NCBI RefSeq assembly: GCF_050624435.1
Contig: NC_134542.1
Span: 114,683,677-114,747,676 of the forward strand
Length of the DNA: 64,000 nucleotides
Origin: Tenrec ecaudatus
Lineage: Eukaryota; Chordata; Mammalia; Afrosoricida; Tenrecidae
Reading direction: 5' to 3'
The translations under genes were made by a program, and so were the position numbers. Under the pieces are notes generated by a model. It was given only the letters and a program-made list of their open reading frames with translations. It was not told where the DNA came from and searched no databases. Positions 46,293 through 56,684 of the stretch are shown in pieces (the first letter of the stretch is position 1; each line of letters begins with the position of its first letter).

Positions 46293-46596
46293 TGTGTAGC
46301 AAAGTAGATAAGAATTAAGGATTAACAAACTGTCTCAATGAAAACCATCTTCAAAATTCAGAAAGAGAAATCCAAATATTTTGAGACTTGTTATCTGATA
46401 GAAGAGGCAGTTCAAGATAAGTAGAAAAAGCAAAGGCTATTCAAAGAACAGATGTGTCTGTTTATAATAAGAAAAAAATAAAATTAAACTATACCTTACA
46501 CTATATAAAAAATTCTATGCAATCTTAAGGTATTATATATAAAAAGAAAAATTTGAAAACTTTTATAAAAACAGTATCTGGGACTATATATGTGTA

Positions 46597-46715
46597 TATT
46601 GTTGTTAAGTGTCATCAGGTCATCGGTGGCCCATGACAACCTATGCAGAGCAGAGTGAAACACTGCGCAGGCCTGCACCATCCTCACGATTGTTCCTGTG
46701 CTTGAGCTCGTGGAT
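46597..46715 (-). repeat. RTE 3' end fragment
   Basis: 'gttgttaagtgtcatcaggt', 'gcagagtgaaacactgcgca' and 'ccatcctcacgattgttcct' are the complement of the RTE 3' end. Confidence 0.75.
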
Positions 46716-47974
46716 GAGGTGAGCACAGAAGGAACGAATTTCATTTCCCACAGAAACCATCAATCAGGGGAAATCTCAATAAATTTGACTACATTAAAAT
46801 TTAGAATTTGGAGAAAAAAAAGTTTAAAATTTGTATTTCCTGAGCTATAAAAAATGATAAGCTACAAACTAGCAGAAATATATAACACATGTATCTTGTA
46901 TATATTTAAAAGCTTCTAAACATCAAGGAGAAAACTTAGATGGGCTCACAGGATTAGAAAAATGAAAAAGAGAATATAGCCTGATAGATAATTTCACACT
47001 TACCAAATTGACAAAACTTTGAAAATCCAACAATCCCAAGAGTTGGTAAGAAGGTGGAGTGATGAGAATGAGTACAGAATGCTGGTAGGAGTATAAATTA
47101 GTATAATTACTTTGGATACCAGCTTATTAGACCTTGTAAATGTAAGAGTCTCATATGTCACAACCCAGTAAATTTTATGCCTAGAAATGAACTCAGATTT
47201 CCTCCACATGTTTGCCAGGAGACAAATACTAAAATCTTACCACAATTACTTATACTTTAAAAAATCTGAAAATACCCCCAAATGTTTGTGGACAAGGAGA
47301 GGGGATGAATAAGTGATGCTACACTCAGCCAGGGGGGTACTTTATTCATCAGTGATCATGAATGAAATATTCCTGTATGCATGCCCATGAATAAAACATA
47401 CTATTGGATAAAACCACACAAGTGGAAAAATAATACCGACTGAATTTCTGCAAACAGTGTGCAGAAACATAAAACTAAGCCATCTATTAGTAAGGAGCCA
47501 TGCAGTATGTGTCTGTAATGAACTACAGTGATGACAACTAAATGAAAATCAAGGTGATAGACTCAAAACTGGGATATCTGTTATGCCTGGGCAGTGGAGA
47601 GAGATTAATGACCAGGAAAGGCACACAGAAGTTTCCACCATGCTAGTTACATTTCACTTTGTACACATAGGGTCTGCTCAGATCTTCACTCCACTCCCCT
47701 ACAGTCCTGATTCACACATTGTCTTCTATGTAAGACGCGATTAACAGAATTTCAAATCTTTTTAGAGTTGGTGATTTATGTGATGTCCATGTCCATTGGA
47801 TGATAGCATTGCCTTTTCTTCCACTAATCAATCATCTGGGCTTCCTCTCTGATAAGATCAAATGAGACTCAGTCACAAAAAAGAAGAGTATGTGACCATT
47901 AGTCAAAAAGTGTTGCTACCAGCATTTCAGATCAAACCCCAGCTCCACCCCCCCCCACAAAAAAACAAACAAAC

Positions 47975-48162
47975 ACCGTCACGACCATCAATTTGGCCAC
48001 CCACAGTGGCCTAACACAACAAGGTAGACCTGTCTCTGTGAGTTTCTGACACTGTAACTCTTTGTGGGAGTAGGAAGCCCCATCTTCCTCCAAAAGAGCA
48101 GCTGGTGGTTTTGAACTGCCGGCCTTGTGGATCAGTCCAATGTGTAACCACTGCCCCACACA
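47975..48162 (-). repeat. AfroSINE
   Basis: Complement blocks 'ggtagacctgtctctgtgag', 'gtaggaagccccatcttcct', 'agcagctggtggttttgaac' and 'ccaatgtgtaaccactgccc'. Confidence 0.88.
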
Positions 48163-48467
48163 GGTTTATTTCAAATAATGTGAATGGTTAAACAGGCATC
48201 TGTGATCAATTGATGGCTGTAGATAAATTCTCTCGGCAATACATTGTTCTTTGTCTTGTTAGATTGCCTTCAAAAACAGAAACAATCAAAACCTTCCTAG
48301 TCAAAAAGTATTTGTGAAGCTGTTATTTTTTTGATACATCTTCCACCTAGATCTACACACTTTTGAAGATGGTCTTCTCATTTTTCTAACCTTTCTCCAA
48401 AAATTCTGTGCTGTTTGATTTACACCACATCAAAATGGCAGCTTTGTTCTCCTTTATATTGTTCTTA

Positions 48468-48645
48468 GGGACACTGTCGTGTAGTAGGTTATGTGTTGGG
48501 CTGTTTATAGCAGTTTAAAACCTCCTGCTGCTCAGTGGGAGAGAGATGAGGCTTTCTGTTCCCGTAGAGTGACAGTCTCAAAGACCCACAGGGTAGTTCT
48601 ATTCTGTCCCACAGGGTCACTAATGAACTTGATGCCAATAATTTT
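48468..48645 (+). repeat. AfroSINE inserted in the mariner
   Basis: 'gggacactgtcgtgtagtag', 'gcagtttaaaacctcctgct', 'gctcagtgggagagagatga', 'cccacagggtagttctattc' and 'cacagggtcactaatgaact'. Confidence 0.85.
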
Positions 48646-48958
48646 GGGATTTTGTGTTTGGAATAATGCTCTTAGAGCTTGGAATAAAAAGAAGTCGTGG
48701 AGCAAGATCAGGATGCTAGGTTGGATGTGATTAAGGTTCCAATACAAAATTCTAGTAGGACAATCCTTGCTCCTCTTGAAAAATGAATAAATGCTTTGCC
48801 GTGGTGGATTAAATTTTTTAAAATCCTAGACATGATTTTCCTGACCTCTTTATCATGAGCACAGTTTTCAATTTTCCTAAAATTTCTTCTTAATAAGCCT
48901 TTGTGATTGGTCAGTGTCCTTCAAGAATATCTGCCAAGATCACCCATTGCAGATCGCA

Positions 48959-48979
48959 AAAAAAAAAAAAAAAAAAAAG
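48959..48979. repeat. Poly(A) run
   Basis: About 20 As within the mariner relic. No retrocopy body is attached to it. Confidence 0.95.
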
Positions 48980-49789
48980 CAGTTGTCATGGCTGTAATCT
49001 TCTGACCTGATCTCTCTGCCTTGAACTTAAGTAGCCCAACATATCCCTCTGAAGTCATCTTTTGATTGGACTTTGCTCTCTGGGTTGTGCTGGTAAGCCC
49101 AGGACTCCTGACTATGCTTCAATTTATCAAATTATCTTTCTGATGCAAAGACAGATGAAAAACTCTGCTCTTTGAGCTAGCAGATTTTCACACAATGCTG
49201 TTGGCCACTATGGAGCTGAAAGTTAATTAAGGCCAAAATGTCCACTTAAAATTGAATACACCGAACCACGTGAGATTCCAAATTCATCAGCTAGCCTATG
49301 TTTGCTAAGCGTATGACCGTTTTCTAGCAGCTCGTGGACTTCGGCACAGTTTCTTCATTCACCAAGGTGGATAGACTTTTCTTTCTTAACTCATCTTTGA
49401 GGTCTTCCTGACCCTCCTTAAAATATTCACTCTAAAACTGTTCTTTATAAGAGTCAATGTTCTCCTAAATATGTGGCAAAGCCTCATTGATTTGGAAAAA
49501 CACCCACGTGAGTTTTGTAAAGATTTGATAGTAGTCCTATCCTTAATATTGTTTTGTTTCCATGACACACACACAAAAAACATCCTTTACTTAGAAGGCA
49601 CCTCAACAGGACGAAGGCCAATGCATCACAGAGAGAACTTGCCTGCTGCCATTCATGGATGGTGGAGATATATTTGAGGTCATTTTGTACTAAATAAACC
49701 AGAGCACGTATGACATAGAGTCCTAGAAGCAATACATGTGTATGTCCTGACAAATGATTTACTTATGACTTTACTTATAATTTACTTTT

Positions 49790-49965
49790 AAGGAGCCCTC
49801 GTGGCATAGTGGTTACGTGTTGGACTGTGATCTAGGTGGTGGGCAGTTGGAAACCACCAGCAGCTCCACCGGAGAAAGACTGGGCTTTCTACTCTCGGAT
49901 GCAGTTATGGTCTCAGAGACCCACAGGGAGCTGCCATGAGTCAGTACTGAGCGATGAAGCAAGTT
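49790..49965 (+). repeat. AfroSINE
   Basis: 'aaggagccctcgtggcatag', 'tggttacgtgttggactgtg', 'ggaaaccaccagcagctcca', 'gagacccacagggagctgcc' and 'gagtcagtactgagcgatga'. A full head is present, making it a good representative of the family. Confidence 0.93.
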
Positions 49966-50149
49966 TGTTTGGGTTCGCATACTATAATTTCTCTGTCAGG
50001 AAAATGTCGTCTCCATTAGATCCATGTAAAGTTGAATCTATAGAGCACATGCAGTTTGTGATGTATAAAGTTCACGCAAGCATAAAGGGTCATTTTAACA
50101 AGGGCGAAGATACAGCCAAGAATTGTGTGGCTTCCACAACTTAGCGTTC

Positions 50150-50262
50150 GCATTTGCTGACTTGTGACCTTGGAAAAGGTACTGAAGAGCTCTGAGCATA
50201 AGTGGGTAAAACAGAGATAATAGTGTCTACTTCAAAGTCCTTATAATATATGTCAACAAGCT
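50150..50262 (+). repeat. MIR SINE
   Basis: 'cttgtgaccttggaaaaggt', 'aagtgggtaaaacagagata' and 'atagtgtctacttcaaagtc' follow MIR order. Confidence 0.7.
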
Positions 50263-50698
50263 AGTAAAATTGTTTGCTGGAACATAGTAGAAGATCACTC
50301 AGACTGAGTTAAGGAATAAAATAGGTTCACTTAAAAGATGAATGGTTTTACTTAACTCCAAAGGGTCTCATGTAGAACCACCTTCAACAAGTGCAACGCT
50401 TTCAGGATCCAAGCAGCGCTTCTCTCTCCAGAGCAGCCTGGACTTCCATCTCTGTCTTTCGCTGTTGCTGAACCCCGTTCTTTCTCAACCGCCCTCCTCG
50501 GAGAGACCTTCTCCCTGCCCCGTGTTCTGAAACGTATTCAAGCTCAGACATTAATAGTCACTGACCATGCATTCAGTCTTCATTTCAAATTCCCCCAATA
50601 AGTTCAGATCAGGTCAGTCACCCACCCCTAACCCTGTCTGCCATGGCCAAGGACACAGGGACACAAAGGACAGACATGATGGCTGTAGGAAGACACCG
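50263..50698. other. Unclassified spacer
   Basis: No recognised repeat or gene before the minisatellite. Confidence 0.45.
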
Positions 50699-50699
50699 C

Positions 50700-51018
50700 A
50701 GTCCCTAGCACTGACTGAGGTCCCTAGCACTGACTGAGGTAGCTAGCACTGACCGAGGTCCCTAGCAATGACCGAGGTCCCTAGCACTGACTACAGTCCC
50801 TAGCACTGACTGAAATTCCTAGCACTGACCACAGTCCCTAGCACTGACTGCGGTCCCTAGCACTGACCGTGGTCCCTAGCACTGACTGCGGCCCCTAGCA
50901 CTGACTGCGGTCCCTAGCACTGACCTCAGTCCCTAGCACTGACTGAGATTCCTAGCACTGACCGCGATCCCTAGCACTGACCGCGGTCCCTACCACTGAC
51001 CGTGGTCCCTAGCACTGA
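50700..51018. repeat. 18-bp minisatellite, about 17-18 units
   Basis: The unit is close to GTCCCTAGCACTGACTGM with variation at the last bases (tga/tac/cga/cgt/cca) and occasional changes in 'ggtccc'. The units are strictly 18 bp apart, head to tail. The period is a multiple of three but no long frame is kept. Confidence 0.97.
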
Positions 51019-51214
51019 GGAATGTGTCTCTTAATGAATTCCATAGTTCTCACTGCGCCCTCCCCCCTAAAACAACAGGACAAACAAACACCATCCAGCT
51101 CATCCTATCTCCTGACCTTCTCATACATATGAGATTTATCCCTCAAAGACCATTACAGGAAAGCCCGGGGGAAACAGGTTGTTTGTCTTGTTCTGCAGTG
51201 CATTATTGAATTTC

Positions 51215-51345
51215 CCAGGAGTTATTTCCTCAGAAGAAATGCTGGGCTTTTGAAAGCCCACGGCCAGTGAACTCTCCGTGGTACAGCTCTCGTCAGCACA
51301 CACAGGCTTGCCAGGAGTTGGCATCGACTCTACAGCAACAAGGAT
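51215..51345 (+). repeat. AfroSINE, older subtype, 3' part
   Basis: 'cctcagaagaaatgctgggc', 'gccacggcc..' diverged middle and the tail 'ggagttggcatcgactctac' then 'agcaaca'. Diverged. Confidence 0.6.
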
Positions 51346-51413
51346 AGTTAAGTCCGTGTACGAGAGGGCACAGTTGAATGCGTCTGTCTGCTAACATGTG
51401 AAGGCCAGGCCTG

Positions 51414-51904
51414 TGTGGCAGTTGGACTTGATGTCAATTTTACTTTGTGTGAATGTGCAAGGCTGGCTCCTGACCATCAGACCACTGCCGGCTGAGGACT
51501 TCCTGGGGGGTATGGCCTTTTAGAGGAGAGACACCGGGAACTCTCCTTCCTCTCTGCCACTTTGCCTTCCTCTTCGCTGGGACTTCACTGGGACTCTGTC
51601 GGCCCCAGGGTGGCCCCACGTGGGCTGCTGGCCTGGAGAGCGATCAGCGCCCTGCCAGGTTTCCACCAAACTTGGGTCCATGCATCTGTGGCCCCGCAGT
51701 CCTGTGATCTCCCCCTTTCCTGCGTCACCTTTCTCCGTCCGCAGCCTGCAGCTGCATGAGTCTAAAGAGGCAGGCATCAGACCCATGGACTTGAGTTGGA
51801 CTGGGTTGCAATGCCTTCTTAATATGATATTTCTTCTTGATAGAAAGCTCCTCTTATTCATAGAAGAGGGCCGCGGGTTTTGCTTCTCACCCCAGCCCAA
51901 CACA
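51414..51904 (+). mobile_element. LTR, TGTGGTAG family, diverged copy
   Basis: Start 'tgtggcagttggacttgatg' and end 'ccccagcccaacaca' parallel the family ends. In between, 'gcatcagacccatggacttg' and 'gcaatgccttcttaatatga' match the 44,732 copy ('tttcttaatgtataatta'). The flanks do not form a clear duplication. GC-richer than its relatives. Confidence 0.6.
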
Positions 51905-52108
51905 GACAAGATCTACTTTCAAACCATCAGCCATACATGGACCCACATGGGATCAACATCAATCAGAACCAACTGGACAGGCTATTGCTTTATTCCTTAA
52001 GATGAAATCAGAAGATTGAGAATTGTCCACATGAACTGCACACACAACTTCGTGTAAAACCACAAGAACTGCAGCAGGAGCAAGTGCTGAATGGAGAGTG
52101 ACCATGCT

Positions 52109-52136
52109 CTGTCCGTCCGTCCATCCATCCGTCCGC
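52109..52136. repeat. Short (TCCG/TCCA)n array
   Basis: Seven tetranucleotide units of TCCG and TCCA. Confidence 0.93.
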
Positions 52137-52554
52137 ACGCCTGGATGGTACAGGCACTCCATGGGGACTGTCCAGACAGAGTGGCTTCATTCTCTTTGTA
52201 TCAAGTTTTCTTTGATAAACTCCTTGTTCGTTGGAGAACTCTGTGGAGAAAATCTTTACAACTGCTGTTGGGCTTTGGAAACAAGTGATAATCTCAGTGG
52301 GCGAACAAATGCAGTTTGAATTGCATGTCTTCTGGTCTCCCTTCGAGCCACCAGAGCCTGTGACTGTGGCACAAGCTGTCCAGGGATGAATATTCTCATC
52401 CCACCAGCAACATCAGAAAGAATGGTAGGCTTTCTCAGGCCCTTATGGAAGACATGTCTCCAGAATCAGCCTACAAGGCTCCGCTGTTTACAGCCAGATA
52501 GAGAAGAATGTATACAAAGGTGGGCATGTTGTAGAAAGAGAATGGTTTTGGGAT

Positions 52555-52690
52555 TCAAACAAACTTGAGTTTCATTTGATTTTTACTAGTTGGCAGCTGT
52601 GTAATACTGGAAAGTTTCCTTAATCACTCTGAGTCTCTGTTTCTTCATGTTAGTGTCTAATTCCTCTGTGGTTTGTACAGGTTGAGATAT
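52555..52690 (+). repeat. MIR SINE
   Basis: 'tactagttggcagctgtgta', 'ctggaaagtttccttaatca', 'ctctgagtctctgtttcttc'. This is the MIR order of tRNA-like part and core. Confidence 0.78.
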
Positions 52691-53451
52691 CAAGGTATAT
52701 TCAGTCATGAGTCAGTACAGAAAACCAAATGCAATTTGTATGTCCTTTTCGAGACTGGGAGATGGTAGAATTAGGGAAGTAGGCAGATGCAAGACAATAA
52801 AATGTGGTGAAACTGTGTGTTGGCATTTATTTTTTTAAAATTGCTTTTGAGAACAATTTCACTCAAGCTTCTGTTTGCGACTTATGGCCTGGTATTCAGT
52901 AAATGTTTCTTTGTTCTCTTTCCCTTCCCTCTACTATTCCATGCCAACTGTGTGGTCACCTTTTAAAATTCACTCTATTGATTCTTCATAAGATATGCTT
53001 TGGAACTTTGTAAAGGCATATTTGCTACTCCTGGAATTTAGTGGCCAAAGGGAGTAAGGGTAGTGGTCTTCATAATAGAAATTCCCCCAGTTCATAAAGG
53101 TGAAATACTGTTTATATTATTTGGAGCCCAGGATTGAGTTCTATTTTATATAGAAACATCGGTATTTCTGACCCACTTTTGATTTGCAGTGACTTACAAT
53201 AACACAGATACCGAGGCTTGAGTGAAGAATGTGTTCTGTTTAACTTGGAACAAGAGCAGGAAGCCATCATTGTAGAAGATCTTGACAACAGTGCTTGTGG
53301 TGTTGAAGCCCCAATAGAATGCCCAGTGACATCCACACCAACATGGTGCATTAGTATAAAAAAGGCTGCTTCCAAGGTCTCTCTTTAAAGATGGGCATAA
53401 GTGAGCCCCTGACCTGATAAGAGGAAATTCAATTTGATGTGATTCTTCATA

Positions 53452-53662
53452 AAGGAACCCTGGTGGTAGCCTCATGGGCTACTTGTTGGGCTGCTAATCC
53501 CAAGGTCAACAGTTTGAAACCGCCAGCTGCTCAACAAGACAGAAATGAGATTTTCTGCTCCTACAAAGAGGTGCCATCTCAGAAATCCGCAGGGCCAGTT
53601 CTACTGTGTCCTATAGGGTCACCATGACTCAAAATTGGCTCAATGGCAATGATTTTGGTTTG
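53452..53662 (+). repeat. AfroSINE
   Basis: 'ggaaccctggtggtagcctc', 'ttgttgggctgctaatccca', 'aggtcaacagtttgaaaccg', 'ctgtgtcctatagggtcacc' and 'attggctcaatggcaatgat'. Full length. Confidence 0.93.
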
Positions 53663-53837
53663 GGTTCATTAAGTTGCAAACATCTGGAAATTTCATTATG
53701 TCTTTTACTGAAGTTATAACCAAACATGCAAAGTTTGAAAAAAAATCTCAATTCTTTATTAATGAGTTGTCTTTTATATTTTCTCAGTTTTGTAGTCCAG
53801 GCAAGGCAGAATGGATATGAATGTAAGTAGGTAATTA

Positions 53838-53925
53838 TACAAGAGGGCTCCAAAAAAATGTTAGTGGAACATTATCATCTTATAATTGCACTTTTCCAAG
53901 AACTATCTGAAGCACTCTCATATTA
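53838..53925. repeat. Possible mariner-derived MITE
   Basis: The left end 'gagggctccaaaaaaatgtt' and the complement of the right end 'gagagtgcttcagatagttc' are imperfect inverted repeats. TA dinucleotides flank both. The terminus resembles that of the mariner end at 24,600. Confidence 0.5.
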
Positions 53926-53929
53926 TCAA

Positions 53930-54265
53930 GGTGGTGCAAAAGGATTTTGCTTAACTTGCGACCAAAACCAAAAGGTTAGCAGTTCAAAGCCCCACAAAGG
54001 CATTGCAAAAGAAAGGGTTGGTGATCTACTTCTATAAAGAATACCAAAACACAATGCCCTTCCTTCGAGTCAACTCAGATTCCTAGTGACCTTAAAGAGA
54101 GATTCCAAGACTGTACACTGAGGAGCAGCCAGTGAGTTTGAACCGCTAACCTTGAGTTTAGTAATCCATTGCTTACCTGACAGCACTGGGAAAATGCTAT
54201 GAGGCTGTTCTGTTCTGTAGATGGTGATGTCCCCATGACTTGGAATTAATGCAACGGAGTGCACC
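53930..54265 (+). repeat. AfroSINE split by another AfroSINE
   Basis: The first part (53,930-54,055: 'ggtggtgcaaaaggattttg', 'aaaaggttagcagttcaaag', 'tggtgatctacttctataaa') is continued at 54,185-54,265 ('gcactgggaaaatgctatga', 'gttctgttctgtagatggtg', 'acttggaattaatgcaacgg'). Confidence 0.75.
54056..54184 (-). repeat. AfroSINE nested in an AfroSINE
   Basis: Complement blocks 'ccttcgagtcaactcagatt', 'cctagtgaccttaaagagag' and 'gagtttgaaccgctaacctt' interrupt the plus-strand SINE around it. Confidence 0.75.
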
Positions 54266-54398
54266 CAAACAAGAACAGACTTTATTTCAGGGTGGCAAAG
54301 GGGCAATCCCAGATATTTCCAATGAAAGGGGCACCTACAATTGGATCATGAGAATATTCTCATCTAGCCTTGGGCCTCAGAACCACTTCATGGAAATG

Positions 54399-54887
54399 GC
54401 CTTTGTGTTACTCTGGGTACTTTAGAGAAACAAATCCACAGACACTCATGTATAAGAGAGCATTTTATGTAAAGGTTAAGTGCACATCAAGCCCACAAGT
54501 CCAATATTAGCCCTTTAACCCATATGTCCAAACACCGATCCACAAAGTCCTCCTCTATCTCACAAAACAGACACAGTGATGCCGACTGCAGGAGGAAAGC
54601 CAAGTCAGTGAATGTGTAAGCATCTCAGTGCTGGCCGGGGTCTCCACACGGCTGCTCCAGCACCCAGGTCCATGTGGTTTCTCCTAAGGGATGTCTTACA
54701 GGAAGTGATCCTTGCCAGCTAAAGCAAGGAACTGGCTAAGGCAGCTGCACCCTGGTTCGACCATCAGAAAGCAGACCTCAGAACTAGAAAGGCAAGGCTC
54801 ACTGAGCCATTTATCTCTCTGCCCTTTAATTAACCCCACCTGTGTTTATCAGCCAGGTTGGCACAAAAAACTAACTACCTCAGCCTT
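54399..54887 (-). mobile_element. Solo LTR, TGTGGTAG family, perfect 5-bp TSD
   Basis: The LTR spans 54,404-54,882 (479 bp). Plus-strand ends are TGTGTTACTCTGGGTACTTT and AACTAACTACCTCA, and the flanks are GCCTT on both sides (54,399-54,403 and 54,883-54,887). The perfect duplication fixes the ends and the 5-bp target size for the family. Confidence 0.85.
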
Positions 54888-55488
54888 CAAATCCAATCAA
54901 ATGGCTCTTTCTTGAACCCAAGCAGTGCACACTTCTGCAAAACCATGAAAGTAAAGAAGGCTGTTGGTGTAGTAATAATAGGTGAGAATAAACCCTAGTA
55001 AAAGAGCCATTGATTTTCACCGGTGAGAGTCACCAAGCCAGGGCAATGCAGATAAGAATCAGACCTTGCCAATGGAGTGCGGCTGAAAGTCAATAAGGAG
55101 AGGGATTTGTCAATTTTCTGGGTATTTGCTCCTCCACTGAGTCTGTCCTACAACGTTAATGTTATTTTAATGCTGCTTTTACTCTATAAATTTTGCAGAA
55201 TAAAATCTTACTTAGTTACCACCTTCCAAACGAACTGCTGTAATTAAAGAAAATCATACATTTAATTAAGGAAATTTGCTCTTTCAGGGAGAGCGGAGCG
55301 AGATTGCCCATCCGTGGGATGTTTGCGTTGAAAGTGGTGGGTCCTGTAATGCTTTTGTAAAATAACCTCTGCGAACTGAGCTTTCCGTGTAAAGTAACAT
55401 CTCACAATGATACAACACACTTGCTTTAAAAAGAAAAGAAACTGCTTCAAACTTCTATTACAGGTGTAAGATATTTAAGTAAGTCCTT
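54888..55488. other. Repeat-free AT-rich stretch
   Basis: No repeat or gene. 55,140-55,290 is rich in TAAT/ATTA motifs in unbroken unique sequence. Confidence 0.4.
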
Positions 55489-55492
55489 CACA

Positions 55493-55600
55493 GAGCCCTG
55501 GTGGCACTGTCAGGTTTTGGGCTGTTAGCTGTGAGGTCGGTGGTTCAAACCCAGCAGCAGCTAAGCAGGGCACTGATGAAATGGTCTCCCCTTGTACAGA
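55493..55600 (+). repeat. AfroSINE, 5' part
   Basis: 'agagccctggtggcactgtc', 'ttgggctgttagctgtgagg' and 'tcggtggttcaaacccagca'. The B box GGTTCAAACCC is intact. It stops at about 55,600, where another copy starts. Confidence 0.85.
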
Positions 55601-55745
55601 TTTATGGTGTAGTGGTTATGTGTTGGGCTGTGATCCACATGGTCAGCAGTTCTAAACCACCAGCAGATCCACAAGCTTTCTCCTCCTGTAAAGTCTCAGA
55701 AACCCACAGAGGGTCGATATGGGTCAGCACTGATTCAGTGACTGT
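55601..55745 (+). repeat. AfroSINE, tandem neighbour
   Basis: 'tatggtgtagtggttatgtg', 'ttgggctgtgatccacatgg', 'tcagcagttctaaaccacca' and 'cagaaacccacagagggtcg'. Shortened in the middle. Confidence 0.85.
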
Positions 55746-55769
55746 GATTATTTTCCATATAAGGTCCTT

Positions 55770-56160
55770 ATTAGTCCCTTGGTTTTGTGTAGCGAGTCCA
55801 TTATTCATTTCCTGATCTTTCCATCACCATAATAGAGCTCAATGTCCTGTAAGCCCTGAGGTTCTCTCCCCCACCCCTACCCCCACCCCCTTGCTTCTTT
55901 CAGCCCCTGGTAAACCATTAACAAACCTTGGTCACTACCTACTTGCTTTTTCTAAACCTTCATATAACTAGGTCATAGAATACTTGGCCTTTGGTAACTT
56001 ACTTACTTCATTCGGCATGATGTGTTCAAGTTCATCCACGTTGTCACATGTATCAGGATTTCCTTGCTTTGTAGGAGCAAAGGGCTTGAATAGCCCACCA
56101 AAGGAGAGATGCAAATGGTCAACAAGTCCATGGAAAGAGCTTCAAAAATCTTAACCTCCG
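55770..56160 (-). repeat. Old L1 fragment (probable)
   Basis: 'acttacttcattcggcatga', 'gtgttcaagttcatccacgt' and 'tgtcacatgtatcaggattt' match the complement of the ORF2/3' UTR border seen in old mammalian L1s. The flank 'aggagagatgcaaatggtca' may be ORF2 sequence on the other strand. Confidence 0.5.
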
Positions 56161-56684
56161 TTTTCTGCTGCCCTAAAACTGTGCTCTATTCCTCCTTCTC
56201 TCCCACTGACTAAAACAATGTGTCTCTCACTGCCTGATCCCCCGCCTTGATACCTGGCCTGGCAACCCCAAAGCAGCACTCTGTCTACCCTCAGGCTGTG
56301 CCCTGCCCTTCATTGTGTCCACGGGTCCCTATGTCTAGATAACCACACACTGGCCTGCCCCAGGCTCCACCCACTTACCAGCATGCTTACCTCTTGCTAA
56401 ATGTCCCTGATGCCACACACCTGCTTACCTTTATATTCAACTTTCATGTATTCATTCATTCAATTGCCATTAAGTCCACCTATTCATACTAGGGCCTCTG
56501 CTGAGCACTAGAATATATAGATATTGGGGTTATATTGGGGCTGGGTGAGGCTCCAGGATAGCATGATCAGTACTGCTAGCTTCTTTCTCAATTAGCTTTG
56601 CCCCTATGCAGAGCCTGACAAGAGGGACGCTTGCCCCCCCAGACCTTGGGGCTCTTCTGCTCTGATTTTGTAACTACCCATCAG
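56161..56684. other. Unclassified spacer
   Basis: A 'tattcattcattcaattgcc' block near 56,450 resembles a common old repeat but is too short to assign. No gene. Confidence 0.4.

Larger units (their letters stand above)
44150..47660 (+). mobile_element. Ancient L1 LINE, fragmented ORF2 and 3' end
   Basis: Broken plus-strand frames follow ORF2 order: 'ccttaatagatggagtgaaagc' region (IDGVKAFDKMQ) near 44,310-44,350, the connecting block at 45,340-45,600, C-terminal pieces at 46,300-46,580, and the end of ORF2/3' UTR at 46,765-47,640. It is far more diverged than the tenrec-specific L1s and on the opposite strand. It is interrupted by an LTR (44,732-45,333), an AfroSINE half (46,200-46,290) and an RTE tail (46,597-46,715). 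The segment 45,600-46,160 was not classified. Confidence 0.68.
48290..49500 (-). mobile_element. Mariner (Tc1/mariner) transposase relic
   Basis: Minus-strand frames show, in order: FKEGQEDLKDELR with NEETV (49,340-49,420), then a helix-turn-helix block (LADEFGISRGSVYSIL, 49,255-49,300), a central block (LLKFKAERSGQKITAMTT, about 48,980-49,035), then HPDLAPR (near 48,700), and a C-terminal HLQKCVDLGGRCIKK-like stretch near 48,335-48,380 seen in pieces. DLAP next to the third catalytic Asp region is a mariner hallmark. It is broken by stops, by an A run at 48,959-48,978 and by an AfroSINE at 48,468-48,645. Terminal repeats were not found. Confidence 0.78.
51905..53450. other. Mostly unclassified, with a small TCCG repeat and a MIR
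   Basis: Contains a short (TCCG/TCCA)n array at 52,109-52,136 and a MIR at 52,555-52,690. No other repeat or gene was recognised. Several short frames overlap on both strands without support. Confidence 0.45.

Noticed and set aside
48959-48979. Poly(A) tail of a processed pseudogene
   Set aside because: No retrocopy body or target duplication is attached; the flanks are continuous mariner sequence.
50700-51018. CRISPR array
   Set aside because: The units are contiguous 18-bp repeats without spacers, in a mammalian genome; it is a minisatellite.
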